Shown piece by piece: positions 25,585 to 34,145 of a DNA stretch of 64,000 bases (position 1 is the stretch's first letter; each line of letters starts with the position of its first letter). A program made the translations under genes and the position numbers. The stretch comes from Hungatella_A sp034142505 (GTDB lineage Bacteria > Bacillota > Clostridia > Lachnospirales > Lachnospiraceae), in NCBI GenBank assembly GCA_034142505.1, contig JAWZDV010000024.1, forward strand, positions 62,001 to 126,000. Direction: 5' to 3'. The notes beneath the pieces are model-generated. The model had not been told where the DNA came from. It was given only the letters and a program-made list of their open reading frames with translations, and did no database searches.

Positions 25585-26538
25585 TTAATCGTACCGAATC
25601 CGGGGATCTAAAAACGTATAGACGACATCCACCAGAATATTGCCAATGAGCACCGCCAATGACACAAACACGGTGATCCCCATGATCGTCGGATAATCTC
25701 TGGCCTGAATGGAAGTCACCATAAGACTTCCCAGCCCCGGCCACCCGAAGATCTGCTCCGTGATCACCGCTCCGCCGATCAGAAACGGAATGTTCATGCC
25801 GATCTGGGTCACAATGGGGATGAGCGCGTTTCTCAGTCCATGGCGGATCAGCACCACCTGTTCTTTCAGTCCTTTGGCTCTGGCAGTCCTGATATAGTCC
25901 TCTCCCAGCACCTCCATCATGCTGCCCCTCATCTGCCGGATGAAAGAGCCCACCTGCTGGATGGACAGCACCACCGCCGGCATCAGCAGATGGCGAAACA
26001 GCATCCCCCATGTATGGGTGCCGGACGCGTCGTACATGCCGCCGGTAGGCAGCACATTCAGCCGGACGGAGAAAATGTAGATCAGCAGCAGCGCCGCAAA
26101 AAAGTTAGGGGTTGCCGCCCCGGCGAAGGAAAGGCCGGACGATAAGTAGTCCCAGCCGGAATAAGGTTTACAGGCCGCTATGGTTCCCATGGGCACCGCT
26201 ATCATAATGGAAAGAAGCGTGGCCGACACGGTAAGGATCAAAGTTGGGCCAATCCGTGCCAGAACCATCTCTAAAACCCTGCCGTAGGTCCGGTAGGACA
26301 TCCCGAAGTTTCCCTGTAACAGCTGCCCCAGCCAGGTCAGATACTGGATGAACACCGGCTTGTCCAATCCCAGCTCCCGCCGCTTCTTCTCAATATCCGC
26401 CGCGGTGGCAAATGGGTCCGACATCAAAAGCTCAATGGGACTGCCCGGAGCCAGTGATGACATGACGTATACCAGCACAGTGATGCCAAGAAAAACAGGA
26501 ATCGCAACCAGCAGCCTTTTTATAAGATATTTACCCAT
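25585..26538 (-). CDS. Peptide ABC transporter permease, OppB/DppB type
   Basis: 317 residues, six TM segments. N-terminal YLIKRLLVAIPVFLGITVLVY and the EAA-like loop RTARAKGLKEQVVLIRHGLRNA near residue 210 identify OppB. It is the first gene of the operon oppB-C-A-D-F-amidohydrolase. The promoter lies about 80 bp upstream and is flanked by a repeated 25-bp element. Confidence 0.93.
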   Translation of the reverse strand: MGKYLIKRLLVAIPVFLGITVLVYVMSSLAPGSPIELLMSDPFATAADIEKKRRELGLDKPVFIQYLTWLGQLLQGNFGMSYRTYGRVLEMVLARIGPTLILTVSATLLSIMIAVPMGTIAACKPYSGWDYLSSGLSFAGAATPNFFAALLLIYIFSVRLNVLPTGGMYDASGTHTWGMLFRHLLMPAVVLSIQQVGSFIRQMRGSMMEVLGEDYIRTARAKGLKEQVVLIRHGLRNALIPIVTQIGMNIPFLIGGAVITEQIFGWPGLGSLMVTSIQARDYPTIMGITVFVSLAVLIGNILVDVVYTFLDPRIRYD

Positions 26539-26576
26539 CTGATACTATCATTCCCCTCTCTTGTTTTTATTTCTTA

Positions 26577-26601
26577 ATATGATTATTAATATTATCAGAA
26601 C
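26577..26601. repeat. 25-bp regulatory element, copy 1 (downstream of opp promoter)
   Basis: Identical over 25 bp to 26705-26729, same orientation, containing GATTATTAATATTATC. It lies just after the predicted opp transcription start, where a bound repressor would block elongation. Probable operator of the nearby GntR regulator. Confidence 0.65.
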
Positions 26602-26616
26602 TTTGTGTTTGACCTC

Positions 26617-26645
26617 ATACTATCACCATATTCGACAAATGTCAA
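26617..26645 (-). promoter_or_regulatory. Promoter of the opp operon
   Basis: Minus-strand -35 TTGACA (26640-26645), 17-bp spacer, -10 TAGTAT (26617-26622). Confidence 0.75.
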
Positions 26646-26682
26646 CAAATATATTGTTATATTAATATTTATTTTATGCATA

Positions 26683-26711
26683 TTGACATTTATTTTTATT
26701 TTTGATATGAT
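26683..26711 (+). promoter_or_regulatory. Promoter of the amidohydrolase-gntR-uroD operon
   Basis: -35 TTGACA (26683-26688), 17-bp spacer, -10 TATGAT (26706-26711). The -10 lies inside copy 2 of the 25-bp element. Confidence 0.75.
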
Positions 26712-26729
26712 TATTAATATTATCAGAAC
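26705..26729. repeat. 25-bp regulatory element, copy 2 (overlaps -10 of the divergent promoter)
   Basis: Exact copy of 26577-26601 placed 128 bp away. Occupancy would directly occlude RNA polymerase at the plus-strand promoter. Confidence 0.65.
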
Positions 26730-26821
26730 GGAGTTGTTTTTCTAAAAGTACCAGAAGGGCGTACCTCACGGGATGGACCGTGAGGATACGAATGTTCTAT
26801 GCGAATGGAGGAATATATGGT

Positions 26822-27991
26822 ATGATTACCTTATTCAGAAATGGAAATATCTGGAAGGATTCCCAGTTTGTCACATCCGATTTAGCCATTGAAGATTCTC
26901 ATATTCAAGCGTTAGGAGCTTTACCGAAGGACTTTGTCTGCGACCGGGAGGTTGATGTCACCGGCCAGTATCTTCTGCCGGGTGTCATTGACTGTCACGC
27001 CCATGTCACCATGGTGGGCGGACATCAGCACATGGCAGTCTTCTTCCGGGAGAACTCCTGTGAGCTGACGATTGAGGGGATGCTTAACTGTAAGAGGATG
27101 GCAGAACACGGAATCACTTCCGCCAGGGACTGCGGCGGGAAAGGCCTGGAGACTCTGGCCCTCCGTGATTTTATCAACAGCGGCAGGCTGACCGGTCCCA
27201 GGCTGTTGTGCAGCAAGACACCCATCAAGGTGGTGGGCGGCCATGAACCGGGCTGTGATATCACGGGGCCTTACGAGGCCAGAGAGACTGCCAGACGCTT
27301 CTTATATGAAGGTGTGGACTTTTTAAAAGCCATGATCACCGGAGGACTTGGAAAAGCTGGGGAAGACCCGGGCGCGGTGGAGATGGAGCCGGATGAGATC
27401 CGGGCCATTGTGACCGAGGCGAAGAAACACCACAAGAAAGTGGCCTGCCACTGCCACAGCAGGGAAGGAATGGAACTCTTGCTGGACGCAGGGGCGGATT
27501 CGATTGAGCACGCCACTTACTTAGATCCGGAGATCAACGAGAGAATCATCAAGCAGGGAGTATACGTGGTTCCCACATTTACTCCTTATGAAATTGCGGC
27601 CGCCTATGGGGAAGAACGCGGGCTTCTGATGGACACCGTGCTGGCCGCTCGAAGCATCATCGGGGAAAAGCGGAAACGGTTCCGGCAGGCCTATGAGCAG
27701 GGCGTGCAGATTGCCTTTGGGCGCGACAGCGGCGGATTCTTTATGGACCAGGGGGAATTTGCGGATGAGATGCTTTACATGGAACAGGCAGGAATGAAGC
27801 GGGCGGATATTATCAAGAGCGCCACGGAAAACGCGGCGAAGCTTTTAGGAATCTGGGACGACACCGGAAGCTTGGAGGCGGGGAAACGGGCCGATATTCT
27901 GTTTTTGACGGCCAATCCGCTGGAGGATTTGACGGCATTTCGCAATGATCTGGACCGGGTCTGCTTAAATGGAACACTGCTGCCGCGATAG
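26822..27991 (+). CDS. Metal-dependent amidohydrolase, second type
   Basis: 389 residues from the ATG at 26822 (9 nt after GGAGG; earlier in-frame ATGs lack a site). Metal ligands: VIDCHAHVTM (HxH), FLKAMITGG (Lys), ACHCHSREG, SIEHATYLD and FGRDSGG (Asp). The C-terminal GKRADILFL is the usual amidohydrolase beta-sandwich end. It is divergent from the opp operon, first in a plus-strand operon with the GntR regulator and URO-D protein. It presumably acts on the same imported compound class as the 19726-20991 enzyme. Confidence 0.9.
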   Translation: MITLFRNGNIWKDSQFVTSDLAIEDSHIQALGALPKDFVCDREVDVTGQYLLPGVIDCHAHVTMVGGHQHMAVFFRENSCELTIEGMLNCKRMAEHGITSARDCGGKGLETLALRDFINSGRLTGPRLLCSKTPIKVVGGHEPGCDITGPYEARETARRFLYEGVDFLKAMITGGLGKAGEDPGAVEMEPDEIRAIVTEAKKHHKKVACHCHSREGMELLLDAGADSIEHATYLDPEINERIIKQGVYVVPTFTPYEIAAAYGEERGLLMDTVLAARSIIGEKRKRFRQAYEQGVQIAFGRDSGGFFMDQGEFADEMLYMEQAGMKRADIIKSATENAAKLLGIWDDTGSLEAGKRADILFLTANPLEDLTAFRNDLDRVCLNGTLLPR

Positions 27992-28031
27992 ATTCGTTTT
28001 TACCAAATATCAATGGAAAGGGGTTACCACT

Positions 28032-28694
28032 ATGGCACCACTCGCAAAAACAACATTTAAAGAACAGGTTTATACTCATATTATGAACGATATTCTGGAG
28101 GGAAGCTTCCCGATGGACCAGTTTCTGACGGAGAAGCAGCTGATCGAGCGCTACGAGATGAGCAAGGCTCCGGTCAGGGAGGCTTTGGTGGAGCTGTGCA
28201 ACGAGCACATTTTAAAGAGTATTCCACGTCTTGGCTATCAGATCGTGCCTGTTACGGACAAGGAAATTGCGGACGCCATAGAACTGCGCCTGAACTTAGA
28301 ACTCACCGCCTTTGAGAAGATGATTCCAAAATTTAACGATCACATGCTGCACCAGATCAGCCAGCTGAACCAGAGCTGGTGGCAGGAGGTCATAAATGAC
28401 GAGGAAATGACGTTGAAACGCCGCTGGGAGCATAACTCCCTCTTTCACACCACCCTCTGTTCCTTCGGAGGAAATCTGCTGGCTGCGGACGTGGTACGGC
28501 GGATGGTGGAACTGGAATTCCGGGCCTACGCCCAGATGCTGTCCACGCCGGATCAGCGCCGGGAATTCTTCGCCAACTCGACCAAACCTCACATTGAAAT
28601 CGAAAAGGCCCTGACCAACGGGGAGTTTCGTCTGGCTGCAGAAGTTTTGCGCAACGATATTCTCACACTGCAGGGTGCAGTCCATTATGAATAA
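28032..28694 (+). CDS. GntR-family transcriptional regulator (FCD-type)
   Basis: 220 residues. N-terminal winged helix: TFKEQVYTHIMNDILEGSF and EKQLIERYEMSKAPVREALVELCNE. It is followed by an all-helical FCD-like effector domain containing ELRLNLELTAFEKM and HNSLFHTTLC. Its position right after the amidohydrolase, and the twin 25-bp elements at both divergent promoters, make it the likely local repressor. The ATG at 28032 follows GAAAGGGG. Confidence 0.93.
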   Translation: MAPLAKTTFKEQVYTHIMNDILEGSFPMDQFLTEKQLIERYEMSKAPVREALVELCNEHILKSIPRLGYQIVPVTDKEIADAIELRLNLELTAFEKMIPKFNDHMLHQISQLNQSWWQEVINDEEMTLKRRWEHNSLFHTTLCSFGGNLLAADVVRRMVELEFRAYAQMLSTPDQRREFFANSTKPHIEIEKALTNGEFRLAAEVLRNDILTLQGAVHYE

Positions 28695-28748
28695 ACAAAC
28701 TGCTCACCGCAGTGTGGTTCATTTACCGATAAAGGAGCCACAAACACT

Positions 28749-29705
28749 ATGAACCGAAAAGAACGTATTTTAGCAGTCATGAACGGTCAGACACCGGACC
28801 GTACTCCCATGGGGTTCTGGATGCATTTTCCAGCCGAAACCCAGCAGGGGGAAACCGCCGTGAGGACTCATCTGGAGTATTTTGAGAAGAGCCGGACGGA
28901 TATCTGCAAGGTGATGAATGAAAACTTATACCCCTGCGATTACCGGATTGAGAACGCGGGGGACTGGAAACATATAAAAGTGCAGGGACGAAACAGCGCC
29001 TTTGTACAAAACCAGGTGGAACTGGTGAAAAGGGTCGTGGATTCAATTCAGGGGGATGCCCCGGTGATCGCTACGGTCCACGGGATTGTAGCGTCAGCCT
29101 CCCACGCGCTGCTGTCCATGTCACGGTATGACAAGATCGGAAGGTACGCCCAGCTCTACCATCTTCGGACGGACCCGGAGGATATACATGACGCTTACAA
29201 GGCCATCGGGGAAACGCTGACGATCCTGTCGGAGGAATGCTTAAAGGCCGGGGCAGACGGGATTTATTACGCGGCCCTTGGCGGGGAACGGGACGGATTT
29301 ACTGATGAGGAGCACGCGGCGTTTATTGCTCCGCTGGAGAAAGAGCTGCTGCGTGAGATTGAGAGGCCGCCGGTGTTTCACATTCTTCATATGTGTAAGC
29401 CGCTTGTGAATCTGAAACGGTTTGTCGATTACCCCTGCGAGGTGGTGAATTGGGGGGTTTTGGAAAGCGGGGTTTCCCTGGTGGAGGGACATCAACTGTT
29501 TCCCGGAAAGGTGATTATGGGAGGACTGGACGACTGCTCTCCCGCTCTGCTGTCCGGGAATTTTGGGAAACTGGAAATGGAGGTACATAAGATTATCAGA
29601 GAAAACCAGGGATTTCGTTTTATCCTGGCAAGCGACTGCACCCTGCCTGGGGATCTGCCTTATGAGCGGATCGCTATGGTGGCGGAGGCTTGCGAAAGTT
29701 ATTAG
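28749..29705 (+). CDS. Uroporphyrinogen-decarboxylase (URO-D) family protein
   Basis: 318 residues. It starts MNRKERILAVMNGQTPDRTPMGFWMHF, the usual opening of URO-D/methyltransferase-like TIM barrels. VNWGVLESGVSLVEGHQLFPGKVIMGGLDD and LASDCTLPGDLPYERI are C-terminal landmarks. No heme genes are nearby, so a MtaA/CmuA-like methyl transfer or decarboxylation role in the adjacent catabolic pathway is more likely than heme synthesis (inference). It is the last gene of the GntR operon, followed by a terminator. Confidence 0.85.
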   Translation: MNRKERILAVMNGQTPDRTPMGFWMHFPAETQQGETAVRTHLEYFEKSRTDICKVMNENLYPCDYRIENAGDWKHIKVQGRNSAFVQNQVELVKRVVDSIQGDAPVIATVHGIVASASHALLSMSRYDKIGRYAQLYHLRTDPEDIHDAYKAIGETLTILSEECLKAGADGIYYAALGGERDGFTDEEHAAFIAPLEKELLREIERPPVFHILHMCKPLVNLKRFVDYPCEVVNWGVLESGVSLVEGHQLFPGKVIMGGLDDCSPALLSGNFGKLEMEVHKIIRENQGFRFILASDCTLPGDLPYERIAMVAEACESY

Positions 29706-29708
29706 TAA

Positions 29709-29763
29709 AAAACCATGCGTCTCAAGCCTGCATTACGCGGCTGGGAACGCATGGTTTCTTTAA
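29709..29763. terminator. Bidirectional terminator between convergent genes
   Basis: AACCATGCGT (29711-29720) / ACGCATGGTT (29747-29756), flanked by AAAAA and TCTTT, at the junction of the URO-D gene and the convergent MerR-methyltransferase gene. Confidence 0.8.
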
Positions 29764-31001
29764 TTAGTTACGGTTGTTGTTGTCGGCACTTGTTTCGGAT
29801 TCCGGTTCTTTTTCCGGCAGACGAAAATTCCAGCCATCTTGGTGATGCGGATGCCGCCGTGGTCTTTCATTTTTTTCTGAAGGAAAGATTTGAATGACAG
29901 CTGGCGCTGGCTTAAAATCTCACTCTGGTTGCCATGACAGGATAAAATGTAGTCGAGCAGAGGTTCGGCCTCATCTACCATAAGGTAATCGTCATAGAGA
30001 ACCTTTTCCACGGATTCGAAGTGCTCCTCCAACGTCTCCTGGCCGTTTTCCAGGCCAAACAGTTCGTAGAGGGCTACCTCGGACAGTGTGATCCGAGAGT
30101 CAAATTCCTGTACTAAGGAAGTAATCTCCTTCATATGGTCACGGCCATAAGCACTGCAATAAAAGATACCATCTTCTCCCATCACACGGCTGATGTCCTC
30201 CAGCGCCTGGTCCAAATTCTTCACATAGAACAGAACATGGTTGGCGATTACCCGGTCGAAGCTGGCATCCCCAAAAGGCAGTCTCTGGCAGTCCGCGGTG
30301 GCATAGGCAAATACCTCCCCCTGGGGGTCTACGTCTTTTAAAAGTTCTGCCGCGTCCTCCACCATGCCAGCGGAAATGTCCGTCAAGCAAATCTTCTTTC
30401 CGGAAAGCTTGGAAAGCTCTGCCTCCTGCCACAATTCCCCGTTGCCGCAGCCCACCTCCAAAATGGACTTGGCATGTTCCAGTTCCATCTGGGATAAGAG
30501 CCAGGGGAACCAGGATACCGGGTTATGGGAAAAACGGCGGTGAAGTTCGATTCTGACGTTTAAATTCACAGCTGTCTTATACTGGTCCACCAAGGCGTGC
30601 TCCATGTTGGTGATGTGAATCAAATTCAAGATGCTGTTCCAGTCCACATGCTGGGATTCCTCCAGCATTCTGGTGGTGTCGTCCAGCGTCTGGGCCATCA
30701 TCTGGAGATGGCGGATTCGTTTCTCAATCAGCTCCTTCTGCATATCCAGAGAGTGGGCGATGTCCTCCACCTCGTCGTTGATGGTCATCGCCACGATCTC
30801 CTCCAAGGAGAAGCCAAGGTATTTTAAGGAGAGAATCTTCTGGAGCCGGCCGAAGTCCTCGTCTGTATATAGGCGATAACCGGCCTCATTGACCAGACTC
30901 GGCTTTAAGATTCCCTGCTTGTCATAATACCGGATGGTACGGATGGTGACATTCGCCCTTCGGGCAAATTCCCCAGATGTGTAATAACCGTTATGACTCA
31001 T
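29760..31001 (-). CDS. MerR regulator fused to a SAM-dependent methyltransferase
   Basis: 413 residues from the ATG at 31001 (behind GGAGAG). The N-terminal MerR winged helix reads YYTSGEFARRANVTIRTIRYYDKQGILKPS, then GYRLYTDEDFGRLQKI, followed by a coiled-coil dimerisation helix (about residues 85-125). The C-terminal class I methyltransferase has motif I ILEVGCGNGE near residue 185, LTDISAGMVEDA and ADCQRLPFGDASFDRVIANHVLFYV. The methyltransferase domain could be a SAM-linked ligand sensor or a true enzyme coupled to autoregulation. It is transcribed alone. Confidence 0.9.
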   Translation of the reverse strand: MSHNGYYTSGEFARRANVTIRTIRYYDKQGILKPSLVNEAGYRLYTDEDFGRLQKILSLKYLGFSLEEIVAMTINDEVEDIAHSLDMQKELIEKRIRHLQMMAQTLDDTTRMLEESQHVDWNSILNLIHITNMEHALVDQYKTAVNLNVRIELHRRFSHNPVSWFPWLLSQMELEHAKSILEVGCGNGELWQEAELSKLSGKKICLTDISAGMVEDAAELLKDVDPQGEVFAYATADCQRLPFGDASFDRVIANHVLFYVKNLDQALEDISRVMGEDGIFYCSAYGRDHMKEITSLVQEFDSRITLSEVALYELFGLENGQETLEEHFESVEKVLYDDYLMVDEAEPLLDYILSCHGNQSEILSQRQLSFKSFLQKKMKDHGGIRITKMAGIFVCRKKNRNPKQVPTTTTVTN

Positions 31002-31580
31002 CTTCTTATTGCTCTCCTTCTCTGTCTTTTTCAGCGGACGAACCTTTACGCAAAAGGCCGGGCTCTCTTTTACTAACCAGCATTCCGACATTTCTACAAT
31101 CTGGCAGTCCGTATGTTACTATTTCCGTACAGCCTCTTTCCAGTACTTTTTGATTAACCTATGAAATGATTATATATCATAAGTTATCACTAATCAATCA
31201 TGGCATTTTAATAATAACGAACGTCATCTCCCTGGTTCTATCTAATTGCGTTTGACATAACCATGTGTCCATATTAAAATGGAAGAAGCCAGTGAGGTTT
31301 TTTGTACTACAAAAAAACATAGAGAAGTATGGAAATGATATTCTTCAAATGCTTAATGAAGAAAGAAAATTCTATACTGCTGAATGATTGAAGTCAATTC
31401 CATATATCGTGCCGGCTCCCACTTCGTTTCATACGGCTTTTTTCCTTTTAAGCAATTTTATCAATTCTTGTGTTTTCGGGATTCCTCTTTCTCTGTTTAC
31501 AGAACAACACGTGTGCCAAATATAGAAAACGGAACCGCGCAATCCCATTTCTTTGGGTATGATCGCGGTTCCGTTACTAA
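31002..31580. other. Intergenic region with promoter, terminator and possible gene remnant
   Basis: Contains the minus-strand promoter of the MerR-methyltransferase gene (-35 TTGATT 31192-31197, 17 bp, -10 TATAAT 31169-31174). A plus-strand promoter-like pair TTGACA (31252-31257)/TAAAAT (31275-31280) with 17-bp spacing is also present. It is followed by an open plus frame ending about 31385 (PVRFFVLQKNIEKYGNDI, then LQMLNEERKFYTAE) with no good RBS, possibly a decayed gene end. The last 50 bp hold the creatininase-gene terminator. No intact gene was found. Confidence 0.5.
31528..31575 (-). terminator. Intrinsic terminator after creatininase-family gene
   Basis: Perfect 12-bp stem AACGGAACCGCG / CGCGGTTCCGTT followed on the minus strand by TTTTCTATATTT. 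Confidence 0.85.
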
Positions 31581-32417
31581 TTATTTTCTTCTATGATAAG
31601 CCGCCGGCATCCACGGATACCGCTTCATGGCTTCCTGCTCAAACTCATCGAGTGCACGCATCTCTGCCACCACGTTCTCCATGTTCACCCGGTTTACAAT
31701 CTCCTCAATGATCGGCTTTCCTTCCTCCGCCAGCGCTTTCCGTGCTTCTGCTGTCGGAATTGCCGTGGTGCTCATGTGGTCTTTCTGGTCACCGAAGCAG
31801 TAGCCGATGCTCCCGCTCTGGTAAGCCAGCCCGAACAGCCCGTTAAACTGTTCCACCGTCTGAGGCTCCTGATGGCAGTACTCTGTCGTCAGCGGAATAT
31901 CCTCCAGCCTTCCCATGATCTCATAAGCCGCAACCGTGATCGCATGGAAGCTGTCCAGACTCTTAAACAGGTCCTTCGCCTCTTTCATCATCTGCATCGT
32001 CAAATCCATATACAGGATCGGCACGCCGGTTTCATCAAAGAAATCGCGGACCATGGGGCTGCATGTCATATGGGCCGGGCCGTGGAAGCTGATGTAGATC
32101 TGCCGCTTAAAGCCCTGTCTCAGCAGACTTCTGGCAATCGCTCCCAGATAATCAATTCCTTCTCTCACACTCACCTGGGTGGTTCCTCTCGCCATGGCCG
32201 TAGCCCCGGCATAGAAGTAAGGAAGTCCGGTCAGCACCAGTCCATCGGCGGCCTCCGCCATTTTCAGGGCAAATGCTTCGCTGATCACCGTCTCGCTGTC
32301 CAGCGGAAATCCACCGTGAAGCTCCACCGTTCCCACCGGAACAATGATGATATCATTTCTCTCCAGATACTGCTCCACCTCAGTATTCAACATCTTCGGT
32401 AATAATCTTGTCCTCAT
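31581..32417 (-). CDS. Creatininase-family protein
   Basis: 278 residues. The family opening VPVGTVELHGGFPLDSET carries the metal-ligand Glu and His, and Asp lies in PLDSE. The usual GNGGN glycine-rich motif is replaced by ISFHGPAHM. EYCHQEPQ lies near residue 180 and GDQKDHMSTT near residue 228. The family comprises metal-dependent amidohydrolases (creatininase, MftE, FAPy deformylase). Downstream of a GPH symporter it could process the imported compound. The start is behind CAGGAGGATGAG. Confidence 0.8.
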   Translation of the reverse strand: MRTRLLPKMLNTEVEQYLERNDIIIVPVGTVELHGGFPLDSETVISEAFALKMAEAADGLVLTGLPYFYAGATAMARGTTQVSVREGIDYLGAIARSLLRQGFKRQIYISFHGPAHMTCSPMVRDFFDETGVPILYMDLTMQMMKEAKDLFKSLDSFHAITVAAYEIMGRLEDIPLTTEYCHQEPQTVEQFNGLFGLAYQSGSIGYCFGDQKDHMSTTAIPTAEARKALAEEGKPIIEEIVNRVNMENVVAEMRALDEFEQEAMKRYPWMPAAYHRRK

Positions 32418-32537
32418 CTCATCCTCCTGTCCGCGCCCGCATTTTCCACAGGCGCTATTGTCACTGTCAGCACGTTCCTCTTCAGCCAGAGAACCAGCTG
32501 GTTCTCCGGCTCATCCCCGGCTTGTTCTTCGTCTATT

Positions 32538-33914
32538 CTACTTCCGGCTCTCTGCCTCTCTCCGTCTATTCAACTCCGCATACATCTCTTTCGTCTTCTC
32601 GTTCGTCAAATTATACACCAATCCAATTCCGATCAGTTCCAAAATACAGGTCACCACCGGAATTCCCGTACACAGATAACGGATGGACTGAGCCACCGTC
32701 TCGGTCTGCGCCTCAATCCCGGAGATATAACCGATAGCGCCCAGGGAAAAAGATGCAACCGTAGAAGCCAGTGTGGAACCAATCTTTCTGGAAAATGTAT
32801 AAATAGAGTACATGCTTCCGTCACTTCTCTCCCCGGTCTGATACTCGCTGTAATCGATACAATCCGTCACAAACGCCCAGATCAGCATGGTAAATGCCGT
32901 CTGTCCGCTGACTGCCAGCGTATTGACCACCAGGAATAAATACACATTGGGAATCGGCACAAAGAACAGAATGACCGAAATCACCAGGTTATACCCGGAA
33001 CAGAACAAAATCACGTTTCTCTTGCCGAATTTCTGGCTCAGCTTCGGAATCATCGGGAAGAAAATCAGCATAATCGGCACACTGATCAAAGATACCAGCG
33101 TCAACACCTGAGGCGCATGGTAATACTCTTTGTACAGAAAACTTCCCAGCTGGCTGTTGCCTGTTATGTACAGAAGGCTTCCCACGGTCGCCAGCATCAC
33201 GCCAAGCATAGGACGGTTTTTCAGTACATTCATCAACACTTTTCCATAGTTAAATTTCTGGCCTTCCACTCTCGGCTGTCTCACCCGCTCTGTTGTAAAA
33301 TGCAGCAGAAGCAGATAGCAGATCATAGACAGCACGCCAAACACAATCGCCACCTTGAAAAATCCGCTCGGCACCACGTCGCCCGCCTTGTTAAAGATAA
33401 ACTGCGGCACCAGGGAAAGCGCCCCGATTCCAACGATGGTTCCTCCGATAGAACGCGCTCTTGACAGTTTCGTCCGCTCAATGGGATCATTGGTAATCAC
33501 CGACGCCATGGAACCGTAAGGCATGGAGGTTCCCGTATAGCTCATGCCATAGAAAATATAGGCGACAGCCACCCATACATGTTTTGCCACACTGCCGAAG
33601 CTGGACACGTCCGTAAAGCACAGAAGACCGGATATTGCCAGCGGAATCATGGCTATTCTGATATAAGGTTTAAACTTGTCCCCGCTCTTGCCAATCTGCC
33701 ACCGGTCGGGAAGAGAACCGATCATCGGATCATTAAATGCATCCCACAGCCTTGCAAATAAAAACAGGGTTCCCATCCAGGCCGCCTTGATTCCCAGCAC
33801 ATAGGTACAAAATGTGAGGAAAAATGCATCCACATACAGATTGACAAAACTACCGGCCATATCGCCGCACACATAACCAATCTGGTCTCTGATTCCAAAT
33901 TTCTTTGTTTCCAT
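32538..33914 (-). CDS. GPH-family (MelB-like) sugar:cation symporter
   Basis: 458 residues, 12 TM segments. Diagnostic MelB/GPH features: IRDQIGYVCGDMAGSFVNLYVDAFFLTF at the N-terminus (first cation-site helix), ARLWDAFNDPMIGSLPDR near residue 55, and TDCIDYSEYQTGERSDGSMYSIYTF near residue 350. It imports glycosides, pentosides or hexuronides with Na+ or H+. It is divergent from an AraC regulator that probably controls it, and co-oriented with the creatininase-family gene. RBS AAAAGGAGAGG. Confidence 0.9.
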   Translation of the reverse strand: METKKFGIRDQIGYVCGDMAGSFVNLYVDAFFLTFCTYVLGIKAAWMGTLFLFARLWDAFNDPMIGSLPDRWQIGKSGDKFKPYIRIAMIPLAISGLLCFTDVSSFGSVAKHVWVAVAYIFYGMSYTGTSMPYGSMASVITNDPIERTKLSRARSIGGTIVGIGALSLVPQFIFNKAGDVVPSGFFKVAIVFGVLSMICYLLLLHFTTERVRQPRVEGQKFNYGKVLMNVLKNRPMLGVMLATVGSLLYITGNSQLGSFLYKEYYHAPQVLTLVSLISVPIMLIFFPMIPKLSQKFGKRNVILFCSGYNLVISVILFFVPIPNVYLFLVVNTLAVSGQTAFTMLIWAFVTDCIDYSEYQTGERSDGSMYSIYTFSRKIGSTLASTVASFSLGAIGYISGIEAQTETVAQSIRYLCTGIPVVTCILELIGIGLVYNLTNEKTKEMYAELNRRREAESRK

Positions 33915-34145
33915 AACACCTCTCCTTTTCTCTTACAGAACTTACACAGAACTTGCATTTTCTGCATTCCTTTGTTATAGTGTCATTATATATTGTTTAT
34001 TTCACAACTAAAATTGCGTATATATCATATATTATTGCTTTTCTTGCAAACCTTTTATAACATCCGTCAATTAGCACAAATGGATTGGTGAATTTTTGTG
34101 CAACATGTCAGGCGTTGACTGGAAACCTTAGAACAGGAGAACTTT

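Noticed and set aside
31593..32402. 269-codon plus-strand ORF opposite the creatininase-family gene
   Set aside because: Antisense shadow; the minus-strand gene has the RBS, terminator and family motifs.
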